Assembly: GCF_013003985.1 (NCBI RefSeq)
Contig: NZ_CP053073.1
Span: 1,240,001-1,304,000 of the forward strand
Reading direction: 5' to 3'
From: Usitatibacter palustris
GTDB lineage: Bacteria > Pseudomonadota > Gammaproteobacteria > Burkholderiales > Usitatibacteraceae
Length of the DNA: 64,000 nt
Of the stretch, positions 28,766-38,262 are shown in pieces. Position 1 is the stretch's first letter, and every line of letters begins with the position of its first letter. The notes beneath the pieces are model-generated. The model did no database searches. It was given only the letters and a program-made list of their open reading frames with translations, and was not told the origin of the DNA. The position numbers were made by a program, and so were the translations under genes.

Positions 28766-29236
28766 ATGGGCGAACAGCGCCTTAGCCGCATCGCCGCGGA
28801 GATCCAGCGCGAGCTCTCGGAGCTGGTCCGCCTCGAGGTGCGTGATCCGCGAGTTCGCCTCGTGACGCTCACCGGCGTCGAGCTCTCTCGCGATCAATCG
28901 CATGCAAAGGTGTTCTTCACCACGCTGGGCCCGCCTGAAGAGGTCGAGGCTTGCGCGGAGGGACTCAGTCGCGCCGCGGGTTTCCTCAGATCCGGTCTCT
29001 CGCACCGTTTGAGCACCCGGACCGTCCCCGAACTGCACTTTTCCTACGACGAGTCGATCGAGCGGGGCGTTCGCCTTTCGCAACTGATCGACCAGGCGGT
29101 CGCGACCGAAGGCAAGCCGGTCCAGACGGTCAAGGCGGTCAAGGCCGCCAAGACGCCGAAGGCGACGGCCAAGAAGGCCGCGAAGACGACGGCCAAGAAG
29201 GCCAAGCCCAAGTCCCGCAGCAGCACCAGTCGGTAG
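28766..29236 (+). CDS. rbfA: Ribosome-binding factor A with Lys/Ala-rich tail
   Basis: A 156-residue protein. The KH-type RbfA fold covers about residues 1-118 (LSRIAAEIQRELSELVRLEV, VRLVTLTGVELSRDQSHAKV, VPELHFSYDESIERG). The end is a low-complexity Lys/Ala/Thr tail of roughly 35 residues (TAKKAAKTTAKKAKPKSRSS), not found in E. coli RbfA and probably disordered and RNA-binding. RbfA helps 16S rRNA 5' end maturation. It sits 15 bases after infB and 11 before truB. Confidence 0.93.
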   Translation: MGEQRLSRIAAEIQRELSELVRLEVRDPRVRLVTLTGVELSRDQSHAKVFFTTLGPPEEVEACAEGLSRAAGFLRSGLSHRLSTRTVPELHFSYDESIERGVRLSQLIDQAVATEGKPVQTVKAVKAAKTPKATAKKAAKTTAKKAKPKSRSSTSR

Positions 29237-29247
29237 CTCGCGGCGAT

Positions 29248-30162
29248 ATGCGGCGGGACGAGGGTCCTAGCGGGATACTGCTTCTCGACAAGCCCGCCGG
29301 CGTCACTTCCACCCGGGCCTTGGCCATCACGAAGCGCCTGCTCGCCTCCCGGAAGGGTGGGCACACGGGAACGCTCGATCCATTCGCGACAGGCCTGCTG
29401 CCACTCGCTTTCGGCGAAGCGACCAAGTTCTCGCGATTCCTCCTCGATGCCGACAAGGGCTACCTCGCAACGCTGGTCCTCGGGCAAACGAGCTCCACGG
29501 GTGACATTGAAGGCTCCCTTTCGCCAAAGCTCGATATCGACGTAGATGCCGACAGGATCGCCGAAGTTACGGCCTCCTTTGTGGGTGAGCAGGATCAGAT
29601 ACCCCCTATGTACTCGGCCTTGCACTACGAGGGGAGGCGCTTGTACGAACTGGCCCGGGAGGGGGTGGAGGTCCCGAGGGCTCCGCGGAGGGTGACCATC
29701 CACACCCTCGAAGTGGGTGAGATCGTCGGCGAAAAGGTCACAATTTCGGTTAAGTGCTCAAAGGGGACTTACATCCGAACTTTGGCCGAAGACATCGGAA
29801 AGCGTCTCGGCCTCGGCGCCTATCTATGCGCGCTGCGGCGAACCCACGTCGGTGATCTTCACCTGTCCGACGCTGTGACCCTGGAGCACTTGGAACAGGC
29901 GGACCCCACCGCACGATCCCTGCGGCTGATGCCCCCGGAGCGCTTCGTCGAGCGCCTGCCGCGGGTCTCGCTGGATGCCGCCGGTGCAGCGGCCTTCTGC
30001 CACGGCCAGCGGGTCAATCAAACAGGCGCCGAGGGGGAAGTCACGGTCTTCCGCGAGGCCGGAGACTTCCTTGGCGTGGGGCGCCGGGACGGCGCCGGAG
30101 GGCTTTTTGCCGTCCGCCTCATGGCCGGCACTCCCAAGGCCGACTCCCCTGATTTTGCTTGA
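29248..30162 (+). CDS. truB: tRNA pseudouridine-55 synthase TruB
   Basis: A 304-residue enzyme that makes the T-loop pseudouridine of tRNA. The catalytic aspartate is in GGHTGTLDPFATGLLPLAFG, and other motifs are GILLLDKPAGVTST, QIPPMYSALHYEGRRLYELAR and CSKGTYIRTLAEDIG. The ATG at 29248 gives the usual N-terminus. The upstream frame is a shadow of rbfA. The stop overlaps the -35 box of the rpsO promoter. Confidence 0.96.
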   Translation: MRRDEGPSGILLLDKPAGVTSTRALAITKRLLASRKGGHTGTLDPFATGLLPLAFGEATKFSRFLLDADKGYLATLVLGQTSSTGDIEGSLSPKLDIDVDADRIAEVTASFVGEQDQIPPMYSALHYEGRRLYELAREGVEVPRAPRRVTIHTLEVGEIVGEKVTISVKCSKGTYIRTLAEDIGKRLGLGAYLCALRRTHVGDLHLSDAVTLEHLEQADPTARSLRLMPPERFVERLPRVSLDAAGAAAFCHGQRVNQTGAEGEVTVFREAGDFLGVGRRDGAGGLFAVRLMAGTPKADSPDFA

Positions 30163-30188
30163 GTTATTGGCCCTCGACGGGCTAAAAT
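30159..30188 (+). promoter_or_regulatory. Promoter upstream of rpsO
   Basis: TTGAGT at 30159-30164 and TAAAAT at 30183-30188 with an 18-base spacer. The -35 box includes the truB stop codon. Transcription would start about 45 bases before the rpsO ATG, leaving a leader in which S15 could act, as known for E. coli rpsO. Confidence 0.65.
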
Positions 30189-30240
30189 AACGGGCTCAAT
30201 CGAGACGACAAGACTGCAAGCTTCAACGGAGAGATGACCC

Positions 30241-30510
30241 ATGGCTGTAACCACCACTGACAAGGCGCGCATCGTCGAGCAATACCAGCGCGCCAAGGGC
30301 GACACGGGCTCGCCCGAAGTCCAGATCGCGCTGCTTACGGAGCGCATCAACGGACTCACGGACCACTTCAAGAGCAACGTCAAGGATTTCCACTCGCGCC
30401 GCGGCCTGCTGCACATGGTGAGCCAGCGCCGCAGCCTGCTCGACTACCTGAAGCGCAAGAATGTCGAGGGATACCGCTCGATCATCGAGCGCCTCGGCCT
30501 GCGCAAGTAA
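30241..30510 (+). CDS. rpsO: Small subunit ribosomal protein S15
   Basis: 89 residues, the standard length, with [40 protein letters not shown] and [21 protein letters not shown]15 binds the central domain of 16S rRNA and starts platform assembly. A GGAGAG site lies upstream of the ATG. It has its own promoter and terminator but keeps the classic place before pnp. Confidence 0.98.
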   Translation: MAVTTTDKARIVEQYQRAKGDTGSPEVQIALLTERINGLTDHFKSNVKDFHSRRGLLHMVSQRRSLLDYLKRKNVEGYRSIIERLGLRK

Positions 30511-30530
30511 GGACCCGCACTCGGCCCCCG

Positions 30531-30569
30531 AAACCCCGCGTCGCCGCATGAGCGAACGCGGGGTTTTTT
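30531..30569 (+). terminator. Intrinsic terminator of rpsO
   Basis: Stem AAACCCCGCGT / ACGCGGGGTTT (11 bp) with a 14-base loop and a run of six T, 20 bases after the rpsO stop. It lies between rpsO and pnp, so pnp expression depends on readthrough or on processing. Confidence 0.9.
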
Positions 30570-30654
30570 CGTTGCGCCGGGCCCCCTTCCCTGCCGGAGT
30601 ACCCGCGACGATCGCGTCGCGCCGCAGTCCGGCCCAGATGAACAGGAAAACACC

Positions 30655-32817
30655 GTGAAATCCATCAAGAAGACGTTTCCGTACGGCCAGCACCAGGTCA
30701 CGCTAGAAACCGGAGAAATCGCCCGCCAGGCCGACGGCGCCGTGCTGGTCACCATGGACGACACCGTCGTCCTCGTGACGTGCGTCGGCCGTCCGGACAT
30801 GAAGCCCGGCCAGGACTTCTTTCCCCTGACCGTCGACTACCAGGAGAAGACCTACGCCGCGGGACGTATTCCCGGCGGCTTCTTCAAGCGCGAGGGTCGC
30901 CCCTCCGAGAAGGAAATCCTGACATCGCGGCTGATCGACCGTCCGCTGCGTCCGCTCTTCCCCGATGGTTTCTACAACGAAGTCCAGGTGATCGCGACAG
31001 TTCTCTCGATCAACCCGGAAGTCGATTCCGACATCCCGGCGTTGCTCGGCGCCTCGGCCGCCGTTGCGCTTTCGGGTATCCCGTTCGACGGCCCGATCGG
31101 CGCCGCGCGCGTGGGTTACCTGAATGGCCAGTTCGTGCTGAACCCGACCAAGACGGACCTCGAGACGTCGCAGCTCAACCTCGTCGTCGCCGGCACGGAC
31201 CAAGCCGTGCTGATGGTCGAATCGGAAGCGCAAGAGCTTCCCGAAGATGTGATGCTCGCCGGCGTCGTGTACGGCCACGAGCAGATGCAGATCGCCATCA
31301 AGGCGATTGCCGAGCTCGCCGACGAGGCGGGCAAGGACGACTGGGACTGGGAAGCCGCTCCGGTCGATACCGTGCTGGTCGAGAAGGTCCGCGCGCTCGC
31401 CGAGTCCGATCTCAACGAGGCCTATCGCATGAAGTCGAAGTCGCTGCGTTCGGGCAAGCTCGACGAGATCAAGAAGAAGGTCATGGACGCGTGCGTGAAG
31501 GTCGAGGACAACCCCGCCGACGCGAACGTCACGCGCGGGATCCTGAAGGACATGGAAGCGAAGATCGTTCGCGGCCAGATCCTCAACGGCGAGCCGCGCA
31601 TCGACGGCCGCAACACGCGCACCGTGCGCCCCATCTCGATCCGCCCGACGCTGCTTCCGCGCGTTCACGGCTCCGTGCTGTTCACGCGAGGCGAGACGCA
31701 GGCGATCGTCACCACGACGCTCGGCACCGGCCAGGACGAGCAGATCATCGACGCGCTGCAGGGCGAGTACACCGAGCGCTTCATGATGCATTACAACTTC
31801 CCGCCGTTCTCCACGGGCGAAACCGGCCGCGTGGGCAGCCCCAAGCGCCGCGAAATCGGCCACGGCCGCCTCGCCAAGCGCGCGCTCCTCGCGGTGCTCC
31901 CGTCGAAGGAAGAATTCGGCTACACGCTGCGCGTCGTCTCGGAAATCACCGAGTCGAACGGCTCGTCGTCGATGGCCTCGGTCTGCGGCGGCTGCCTTTC
32001 GCTGATGGATGCCGGCGTTCCGCTCAAGGGCCACGTCGCGGGTATCGCGATGGGCCTCATCAAGGACGGCGGACGTTTCGCCGTGCTCACCGACATCCTC
32101 GGTGACGAAGATCACCTCGGCGACATGGACTTCAAGGTCGCGGGTACCGATCGCGGCGTGACCGCCCTGCAGATGGACATCAAGATCCAGGGCATCACGA
32201 AGGAAATCATGAAGGTCGCGCTCGAGCAGGCCAAGGAAGGCCGCCTGCACATCCTCGGCCTCATGAAGACGGCCGTCCCCGGCCCGCGCGTCGAGATGTC
32301 GAACTACGCCCCGCGCATCGTCAAGATGAAGATCAACCCGGACAAGATCCGCGAAGTGATCGGCAAGGGCGGCAGCGTCATCCAGGCGCTCACGCGCGAG
32401 ACTGGCACGACGATCGACATCGAGGACGATGGCACGATCTCGATCGCCTGCCTCTCGGCCGAAGCCGGCGAAGACGCGCGCCAGCGCATCCTCGCGATCA
32501 CCGCCGAAGTGGAAGTCGGCAAGATCTACGAAGGCCCGGTCCTTCGTCTGCTCGACTTCGGCGCGATCATCCAGCTGCTGCCCGGCAAGGACGGCCTGCT
32601 GCACATCTCGCAGATCGCGCACGAGCGCGTGAACGCGGTCTCGGACTACTTGAAGGAAGGCCAGATCGTGAAGGTCAAGGTCATGGAAGCCGACGACAAG
32701 GGTCGCGTCCGCCTCTCGAGAAAGGCGCTGCTGGATCCGCCCGCACGCAAGGAAGAGTCGCCGCAGGCTCCGCCGCCCGTCGCTGCGCCGGCAGAGACCG
32801 CGACGCCACCCCAGTAA
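30655..32817 (+). CDS. pnp: Polyribonucleotide nucleotidyltransferase (PNPase)
   Basis: A 720-residue phosphorolytic 3'-5' exoribonuclease. Two RNase PH domains ([39 protein letters not shown]) flank a helical domain; a KH domain ([20 protein letters not shown]) and an S1 domain ([20 protein letters not shown]) follow. The tail is Pro/Ala-rich. It starts with GTG at 30655. PNPase degrades mRNA alone or in the degradosome. Confidence 0.97.
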   Translation: MKSIKKTFPYGQHQVTLETGEIARQADGAVLVTMDDTVVLVTCVGRPDMKPGQDFFPLTVDYQEKTYAAGRIPGGFFKREGRPSEKEILTSRLIDRPLRPLFPDGFYNEVQVIATVLSINPEVDSDIPALLGASAAVALSGIPFDGPIGAARVGYLNGQFVLNPTKTDLETSQLNLVVAGTDQAVLMVESEAQELPEDVMLAGVVYGHEQMQIAIKAIAELADEAGKDDWDWEAAPVDTVLVEKVRALAESDLNEAYRMKSKSLRSGKLDEIKKKVMDACVKVEDNPADANVTRGILKDMEAKIVRGQILNGEPRIDGRNTRTVRPISIRPTLLPRVHGSVLFTRGETQAIVTTTLGTGQDEQIIDALQGEYTERFMMHYNFPPFSTGETGRVGSPKRREIGHGRLAKRALLAVLPSKEEFGYTLRVVSEITESNGSSSMASVCGGCLSLMDAGVPLKGHVAGIAMGLIKDGGRFAVLTDILGDEDHLGDMDFKVAGTDRGVTALQMDIKIQGITKEIMKVALEQAKEGRLHILGLMKTAVPGPRVEMSNYAPRIVKMKINPDKIREVIGKGGSVIQALTRETGTTIDIEDDGTISIACLSAEAGEDARQRILAITAEVEVGKIYEGPVLRLLDFGAIIQLLPGKDGLLHISQIAHERVNAVSDYLKEGQIVKVKVMEADDKGRVRLSRKALLDPPARKEESPQAPPPVAAPAETATPPQ

Positions 32818-32830
32818 CGATTGCGTACGG

Positions 32831-32856
32831 CCAGCGCGCTATAATTCGCGCGCTGG
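32831..32856 (+). promoter_or_regulatory. Palindrome around TATAAT upstream of the tRNA-Pro gene
   Basis: Perfect 9-bp arms CCAGCGCGC and GCGCGCTGG enclose the loop TATAATTC. TATAAT (32840-32845) is placed correctly to be the -10 of the tRNA-Pro/Arg/His group, which begins 30 bases later, but no good -35 box is visible. In RNA form the arms could also act as a pnp end hairpin, although no T-run follows. Confidence 0.55.
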
Positions 32857-32874
32857 TCGTGCCGCGTTCCCTGT

Positions 32875-32951
<77 letters not shown>

Positions 32952-32977
32952 CTGTTCTCGCATCAAGGATTCAGAAC

Positions 32978-33054
32978 GCGCCCGTAGCTCATCCGGATAG
33001 AGCACCGGCCTTCTAAGCCGGGGGTAACAGGTTCGAATCCTGTCGGGCGCGCCA
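32978..33054 (+). tRNA. tRNA-Arg (anticodon TCT)
   Basis: 77-base cloverleaf: acceptor GCGCCCG / CGGGCGC, anticodon stem CCGGC / GCCGG with loop CTTCTAA (anticodon TCT), T-loop TTCGAAT, encoded CCA with G as discriminator. It decodes the rare AGA and AGG codons. Confidence 0.96.
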
Positions 33055-33081
33055 GTATTGCCCGGCATTCAGATTTTCAAT

Positions 33082-33157
33082 GGTGGCTGTAGCTCAGCGG
33101 TAGAGTCCCGGATTGTGATTCCGGTTGTCGTGGGTTCGAACCCCATCAGCCACCCCA
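33082..33157 (+). tRNA. tRNA-His (anticodon GTG)
   Basis: 76 bases including the histidine-specific extra G at position -1, which faces C73. Acceptor GTGGCTG / CAGCCAC, anticodon loop TTGTGAT with anticodon GTG, T-loop TTCGAAC, encoded CCA. Last of the three-tRNA group. Confidence 0.96.
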
Positions 33158-33168
33158 CCTGCACAACG

Positions 33169-33191
33169 AAAGCCCGCGAAAGCGGGCTTTT
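33169..33191. terminator. Bidirectional terminator between tRNA-His and smpB
   Basis: Stem AAAGCCCGC / GCGGGCTTT with a GAAA tetraloop and T-rich (plus) and A-rich (upstream) flanks. It separates the tRNA transcript from the convergent smpB gene. Confidence 0.85.
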
Positions 33192-33197
33192 CCTTTT

Positions 33198-33644
33198 CTA
33201 CGCCTTGCTGCGCATGAGGCGCTGCTGTTCGCGCTTCCAGTCGCGCTCTTTTTCCGTCTCGCGCTTGTCGTGCTGCTTCTTGCCCTTGGCGAGCCCGATG
33301 GCGAGTTTCACCCGGCCGTTCACGAAGTGGAGGTCGATCGGAACGAGCGTGTAGCCGCGTTGCTCCACCTTGCCGATGAGCTTGCGGATCTCCTCGGCGT
33401 GCATCAGGAGCTTCCTCGAGCGGGTCGGGTCCGGGTTGACGTGGGTCGAGGCCGTGGGCAGGGCGCTGATGTGCATCCCGATCACGAAGGGCTCCTCGCG
33501 ATTGAGCACGACATAGGCTTCCTTGAGGTTCACGCGGCCGGCGCGGATCGCCTTCACCTCCCAGCCCTCGAGCACCAGCCCGGCCTCGAAACGCTCCTCG
33601 ACGAAGTAGTCGTGGAACGCTTTCCTGTTTTCGACAATACTCAT
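33198..33644 (-). CDS. smpB: SsrA-binding protein SmpB
   Basis: A 148-residue tmRNA partner that brings tmRNA to stalled ribosomes. Signatures are [40 protein letters not shown] and a basic C-terminal tail [20 protein letters not shown]. The gene is divergent from ratA with 14 bases between the starts, an arrangement common in beta- and gammaproteobacteria. tmRNA itself is not in the window. Confidence 0.97.
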   Translation of the reverse strand: MSIVENRKAFHDYFVEERFEAGLVLEGWEVKAIRAGRVNLKEAYVVLNREEPFVIGMHISALPTASTHVNPDPTRSRKLLMHAEEIRKLIGKVEQRGYTLVPIDLHFVNGRVKLAIGLAKGKKQHDKRETEKERDWKREQQRLMRSKA

Positions 33645-33658
33645 GCGGCGATTTTCTC

Positions 33659-34090
33659 ATGCCTACCGTCCGCAAGTCCGTCATTGTTGCCCGGCCCGCC
33701 GAGGCGCTTTTCGCCCTCGTGGACGACGTCGAGCAATATCCGAGCTTCCTGCCCTGGTGCAGCGGGGCGACGCTCATCGAGCGCACGCCGACGATCACCC
33801 AGGGGCGCATCGAGATCGACTACCACGGCCTGAAGAGCCACGTGGCCACGATCAACCGCAAGGAGCCTCCGGAATGGATGCACCTCGACTTCACCGAGGG
33901 CCCGTTCGAGCGCTTCCACGGCCACTGGCATTTCACGCCGCTGGGGGCTGACGGCTGCCGGGTGGAGTTCGCGCTCGACTACGCGTTCGACAGCAAGGCG
34001 ATCGAGCTGGTCCTCGGGCCTGTGTTCGGGCACATCGCCGAGACGCTCGTCGACCGGTTCGTGGCACGCGCCGAAGCGCAGAACCCATGA
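33659..34090 (+). CDS. ratA: RatA-type START-domain protein (ribosome association toxin family)
   Basis: A 143-residue START/Bet v1-like protein. Family elements are ALFALVDDVEQYPSFLPWCS and VEFALDYAFDSKAIELVLGP. E. coli RatA binds the 50S subunit and blocks subunit joining; its relative Coq10 binds ubiquinone, so a quinone role is an alternative. It overlaps rnfH by four bases (ATGA), the usual ratA-ratB pair, and is divergent from smpB. Confidence 0.9.
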   Translation: MPTVRKSVIVARPAEALFALVDDVEQYPSFLPWCSGATLIERTPTITQGRIEIDYHGLKSHVATINRKEPPEWMHLDFTEGPFERFHGHWHFTPLGADGCRVEFALDYAFDSKAIELVLGPVFGHIAETLVDRFVARAEAQNP

Positions 34091-34383
34091 AGGTTTCCAT
34101 CGCGATCGCGCTGCCGCGGCGCCAGGAAGTGATCGAACTCGATCTTCCGGCGGGCAGCACGGTGGCCGACGCGGTGTCCGCGGCCAACGTCGCGCAGCGT
34201 TACCCCGAGGTCGAGGCCGCAAAGTGGCGAACGGGGATCTGGTCGGTGGAGCGCAGCGGAGCGACGGTGCTGCGCGAGGGCGATCGCGTCGAGCTCTATC
34301 GGGAGCTGCAGGCGGACGCGAAGCAGATGCGGCGCGAGCGCGTGAAGGTCAAGCGCGCGACACGATCTCGAAGCGGATCTTGA
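34087..34383 (+). CDS. RnfH family protein (RatB-like)
   Basis: A 98-residue ubiquitin-like fold protein: MKVSIAIALPRRQEVIELDL, an ADAVSAAN helix, then EGDRVELYRELQADAKQMRR. It is the expected partner behind ratA. Proposed as an antitoxin in one naming, but its role is unsettled. Its last 35 bases overlap the convergent gene on the minus strand. Confidence 0.88.
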   Translation: MKVSIAIALPRRQEVIELDLPAGSTVADAVSAANVAQRYPEVEAAKWRTGIWSVERSGATVLREGDRVELYRELQADAKQMRRERVKVKRATRSRSGS

Positions 34384-35950
34384 TCCAGTCCGCACCCTTG
34401 CGCACGATGTGATTGAGCTTCAGGCGGAACATCCCGCCGGCCGTGTAGAGCGTGAACGTCTTGTCGGCCGAGAAATCCTGTGTGCGGATGATCATCGAAT
34501 CCTGCTTGCCGTTCTGGTCGAGTCCCGGCAGGTAGATCGCCTCCACGCTTCCGGTGCCGTCGGCCTCCTGGAGCTCGACGGGCATGCTCTTGTACGCAAG
34601 CACCTCCACGCCCAGCAGCATCTCGCCGCGCACGCGGTTGGGAAGCTTGCGAACCACGTGACCCAGGATCCAGCCACCCGTCTCGTGGTTCTGCAGCGCG
34701 AGCAGGCCGTTGAGCAACACGTTGTCGCTCGTCGCGCGATCGACCAGCAGGCCGAAGCCGTTGGAGCTGAGGTCGAGCACGCGCCACCGGCTGAGCTCGG
34801 GATCGTCGGCGGGCGCTTCGGGCGCCGGCGCGTTGGGGACGAGCGAAAGGCCTTCGGCCGAGAGCTCGATCGTGTCGCTCGCGGAGGCCGGTGCGGGCGT
34901 GACGGCTCCCGATTCGGGGCCATCGGCCACATTCAGCTCGCGAGACTTGCGCATCACGAGCTCCACGCCGATCGCGACATCGACCTCGCGGTCCTCGAAA
35001 TGCGTCCGTTCCTCGACGCGGTTCTCGCTGCCCGCGAGGATCGAGTGGTAGAGCTTTTCGATCATCGCGAGCAACGCGACGTGCTCCTCGACCGGGAACA
35101 CCGCGCCCGCGCCATAGCCTGCGTAGAGCTTGCCCTGCCGCAAGCCCGCCTGGACTTCCTCGATCTGCGCGCGCAACCCGTCGGCGCGCACATAGCGCAT
35201 CGATTCGCCGTGGCTGTCGCGCCGCATGATGTGCAAGCCTGAATCCGAGGCGAGATCGACGTAGAAGAGGTGCTTGCGCGACGAGTACTCGGATTCGAGC
35301 GCGTAATCGCTGCACCACGACGAGAACCAGCCGTCGGCGATCTCGATCTGGACCTTCGAGAGGTTGCCGGAGTTGAGCGCGTCGAGCAGGAGCGTGCGCA
35401 GGTAGAGCGCTTGCGCGGAGGGTCGGAACGCGGGCTGCGACGGATGGAGCACCACCGGAACCTGCGAGAAGCCGTCGGACTCCGCGAGCGAGTAGAGCGC
35501 GTGCAGCTGCCGCCACGGCGTCGAACGTCCGGGCTCGGCGAGGAAGTAGCCCCACTTCACGTAACTGTGGATCGCATGCAGCGCGAGACTCGTGACGCGG
35601 AACATCACCTCGAGGGCTTCCTTGGAATCGGCCCACTGGCTGCGCGTGCGCAGGTACCGCTGCAATCCGTTGGCCGATTCGAGGCAGATGCGCTGCACGT
35701 TCAGCGCGAAGTCGCGATCTCCCTCGGCCGACTCCGGTGACTGGTGCAGGAATTCGAGCTGGTCATAGTTGAGCAGTGCCTGGAAGTGCTCCTCGACCTG
35801 CATGAACTGGCGCAGGCGCTCGAGCGTGAAATCGCCGCCCTCCTTGCCGAACTCGCGCATCGCCGCGAGAAACAGCGCGCGCGAAGGCGCGTCGCGCACC
35901 GTCTTCTGCTGGAGGACGCGGTCGACGTCGAGGGGGTAGCCGGTGCTCAT
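34349..35950 (-). CDS. Unknown protein with possible C-terminal PilZ-like domain
   Basis: A 533-residue cytoplasmic protein without signal peptide or membrane helix. The N-terminal 340 residues are mostly helical and not recognised. After an Ala/Pro linker (about residues 350-395) comes RWRVLDLSSNGFGLLVD, whose D-x-S-x-x-G element resembles the PilZ c-di-GMP motif; a clear upstream R-x-x-x-R was not found. I therefore call PilZ only possible. It begins four bases after the stop of the FimV-like gene, so it is in the same transcript, which would suit a role in pili or motility. Confidence 0.6.
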   Translation of the reverse strand: MSTGYPLDVDRVLQQKTVRDAPSRALFLAAMREFGKEGGDFTLERLRQFMQVEEHFQALLNYDQLEFLHQSPESAEGDRDFALNVQRICLESANGLQRYLRTRSQWADSKEALEVMFRVTSLALHAIHSYVKWGYFLAEPGRSTPWRQLHALYSLAESDGFSQVPVVLHPSQPAFRPSAQALYLRTLLLDALNSGNLSKVQIEIADGWFSSWCSDYALESEYSSRKHLFYVDLASDSGLHIMRRDSHGESMRYVRADGLRAQIEEVQAGLRQGKLYAGYGAGAVFPVEEHVALLAMIEKLYHSILAGSENRVEERTHFEDREVDVAIGVELVMRKSRELNVADGPESGAVTPAPASASDTIELSAEGLSLVPNAPAPEAPADDPELSRWRVLDLSSNGFGLLVDRATSDNVLLNGLLALQNHETGGWILGHVVRKLPNRVRGEMLLGVEVLAYKSMPVELQEADGTGSVEAIYLPGLDQNGKQDSMIIRTQDFSADKTFTLYTAGGMFRLKLNHIVRKGADWIKIRFEIVSRA

Positions 35951-35954
35951 GCGC

Positions 35955-38225
35955 TCAGGCCACCGTGAACATCTCGACGCGGCGCAGGGCCGGCATCGGG
36001 TTGGGGAGCAGATCCTGGTCGGAGAGGCCGGCTCCGTTCAGCAGTCCGCGGCGCAATTCGTTGGCCAGGACTTCATTCTCGAAGTCCATCGGCGCGGCGA
36101 GCCAGTTCTCGGCGATCGGGTCGTAGCTCGACGGCGCCGGCGGCTTGCCGGCTTCGAACTTGATGGTCTCGATGCCGGCGGTGACGTCGCGATACAACGC
36201 GTTGGCCGGGTCGATCTCGCGCCCGAAGAACTGCACCTTGCGCCAGTTCTCGGACTTGCCGTGCGGCTCCTTGAAGCGAACGGCCAGGTTTGCGAATTCT
36301 TCCGTCTGGCGTTCGAGGCGGTAGATCTCGAAAAGAGCGAGCCACGGTTTCGCCTGGGCCGGACTCTCCTCGGTGACGAACTGCAGGAGCTCGATGGCGC
36401 GCGGGATGACGCCCTGCTCGTAGAAGAGGCGCGCGGCTTTCACGACGGAATCGGGGTCGTCGAGCAGGATGGTGCCGTTCACGATCTCCGGGAAGCGCTC
36501 CTCGATGTAGCGGCGGCGCAGGGCCCTGGGATCGCCGACATTCACCTGCGTCGTCAGCTCCGCATCGGAATCGATCTCGCGACGCACAGGCGCGGCGACG
36601 TCGATGGGTGCCGAGTCGTCGAGTTCGAAGTCGGGTTCGTCGGGCAGCGGCAGGTCGGCCGACGGCGGGCCGTCCTCGTACTCCTCCTCGAAGTATTCCT
36701 CCTGTTGCCGGCGAGCGATGAGCCACCAGGCGAGGAGGACGGCGAGCACGACGAGGGCCGCGACGACGATCCACAGCCATGTGGGCAAACCATCGCTCGA
36801 CGCCGGGACATTGCCGCGCACGGGTGCCGGCGTTTCGACCTTGGGTGCTGGCGGTTCGGGCGGACGCGCCTCGACCTTCGGCGGTTCGACTTTCGCCGGT
36901 TCGACCTTCGGTGCTTCAACCTTCGGAGGCTCGGGCTTCGGAGGCTCTGCTTTCGGCGGCTCGACTTTCGGAGCTTCAACCTTCGCGGGTTCGGGCTTGC
37001 TCGGTGGCGGCGTCGGTTCGACCTTCGCCGCGACCTTGGGTGGCGCGGTTTCGACAGCGGCCGCACGTGCCTGCGTGGCGCTCAGCGTCGAAAGCTTGAG
37101 CTGCAGCTCGGCCACGCGGCCTTCGAGGCGCTGCACGCTGTCGCGCAACGCGAGGAAGGCGGCGACCTGGTCATCGGAATCGAGAACGCGCTGGCGCTCG
37201 CGCATCCGGGCGCGCTCGGCGTCATCGATGGTGCGCGAGCGGGAAAGATCCACCGGGCTCGACGAAAGCTTCAGGACGAACGCCGGACCCGGGGGGCTCT
37301 CCGCGAGACGCGGCCGCGGCGTCGTGGATTTTGCGGGCGCTACAGGCGCGGGTGCTTCGGGAGCGGGCTTGGCGGCGGCCACCTTCGGACGTTCCGCAGG
37401 CGGAGTGGCTCGTTGTGCCGGCGCGGGCTTGGGTGGTGCTTCGGCGAGTTGTGGCTTGCGGGGTGCACGTGGTGTTGCCGCGGGCGCTGCGGGTGCGGCT
37501 GCGACGGCAGGCTCGCGCGGCGTGAGGGCTCGTCCTTGCGCGAACGTGCGCAGGTCGGGCAGCGCGAGGGTCGTGCCCGCGGGAAGTGGTTCGCGAGGCG
37601 CGATCGATCCCAACGAAGGATTCGCTTCGCGCAAGGCTTCGACGTAGAGGCGCCGCGCGTCCTGCTGGCGCGGGAAGATGAGGCCGGCGATGGAGTCGAG
37701 CGAGTCGCCCGGCTGCACCGGGAAGCCGCCGCGTGCAAGCGGCGTGGCAGGAGCCGTCGGCGCGGCCGCAGGCGCGGTTTGCGCACTCGCCGTGGGTGCC
37801 GGCACGAGCGCGGGCGCAACCGGTGCGAGCGGTGGTAGTGCCGCGAACAGCGCCGAGTACTCGCGATAGGCGAAGGTCGTCTCGCCCGGGCAACGCAGCA
37901 CGACCCGCAGCCGCGCGGCGGGATTGCCGACGGCTTCATTGCTGCGCACGTGCAGGTGAAGGCGGGTGCCGCGCGTTTCGAACCCGACCTTCGCGCCGGT
38001 CACGTACGGGCCGGTGTCGGGACTTCCGCGGGAGAGGAACACGCAGGACGGTTCGATGCGCTCGCCGCCTGCGGCATCGATGGCGATGGTTGCAACGAGG
38101 GGTTCACCCGGCCGCGAGAGCACTTCGATGTCGCCGAGCGTCGCGGCCCCGACGCACAACGGCGCGATGGCCCCTGCGACGGTTCCAGCGAGGAACCGGG
38201 AGAGTGCGCGCGCCGTGGCGGTCAT
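35955..38225 (-). CDS. fimV: FimV/HubP-like LysM inner membrane protein
   Basis: A 756-residue protein of FimV type. N-terminal export signal, then the conserved region beginning ATLGDIEVLSRPGEPLVATI, a LysM unit (FPVQPGDSLDSIAGLIFPRQ), a coiled coil near RDSVQRLEGRVAELQLKLST, a long Pro/Lys/Glu repeat region (KVEPPKVEAPKVEP type), one membrane helix (WLWIVVAALVVLAVLLAWWL) and an acidic cytoplasmic part with TPR-like helices (EQGVIPRAIELLQFVTEESP). FimV proteins bind peptidoglycan at the cell pole and support type IV pili and twitching. The C-terminal FimV motif is not clearly seen. Operon with the following minus-strand gene. Confidence 0.8.
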   Translation of the reverse strand: MTATARALSRFLAGTVAGAIAPLCVGAATLGDIEVLSRPGEPLVATIAIDAAGGERIEPSCVFLSRGSPDTGPYVTGAKVGFETRGTRLHLHVRSNEAVGNPAARLRVVLRCPGETTFAYREYSALFAALPPLAPVAPALVPAPTASAQTAPAAAPTAPATPLARGGFPVQPGDSLDSIAGLIFPRQQDARRLYVEALREANPSLGSIAPREPLPAGTTLALPDLRTFAQGRALTPREPAVAAAPAAPAATPRAPRKPQLAEAPPKPAPAQRATPPAERPKVAAAKPAPEAPAPVAPAKSTTPRPRLAESPPGPAFVLKLSSSPVDLSRSRTIDDAERARMRERQRVLDSDDQVAAFLALRDSVQRLEGRVAELQLKLSTLSATQARAAAVETAPPKVAAKVEPTPPPSKPEPAKVEAPKVEPPKAEPPKPEPPKVEAPKVEPAKVEPPKVEARPPEPPAPKVETPAPVRGNVPASSDGLPTWLWIVVAALVVLAVLLAWWLIARRQQEEYFEEEYEDGPPSADLPLPDEPDFELDDSAPIDVAAPVRREIDSDAELTTQVNVGDPRALRRRYIEERFPEIVNGTILLDDPDSVVKAARLFYEQGVIPRAIELLQFVTEESPAQAKPWLALFEIYRLERQTEEFANLAVRFKEPHGKSENWRKVQFFGREIDPANALYRDVTAGIETIKFEAGKPPAPSSYDPIAENWLAAPMDFENEVLANELRRGLLNGAGLSDQDLLPNPMPALRRVEMFTVA

Positions 38226-38262
38226 TGTTGTAGTTTCCCGGCCCGCTACCGGGGAGCGGAAA

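Noticed and set aside
26042..29083. A 1013-residue open frame antisense to infB and rbfA
   Set aside because: Shadow of certain translation genes; no ribosome site and no recognisable fold.
36840..37060. Repetitive DNA in the FimV-like gene as a tandem or CRISPR-like repeat
   Set aside because: The repeats are codons for a Pro/Lys/Glu linker, vary in length, and are in frame; there are no spacers.
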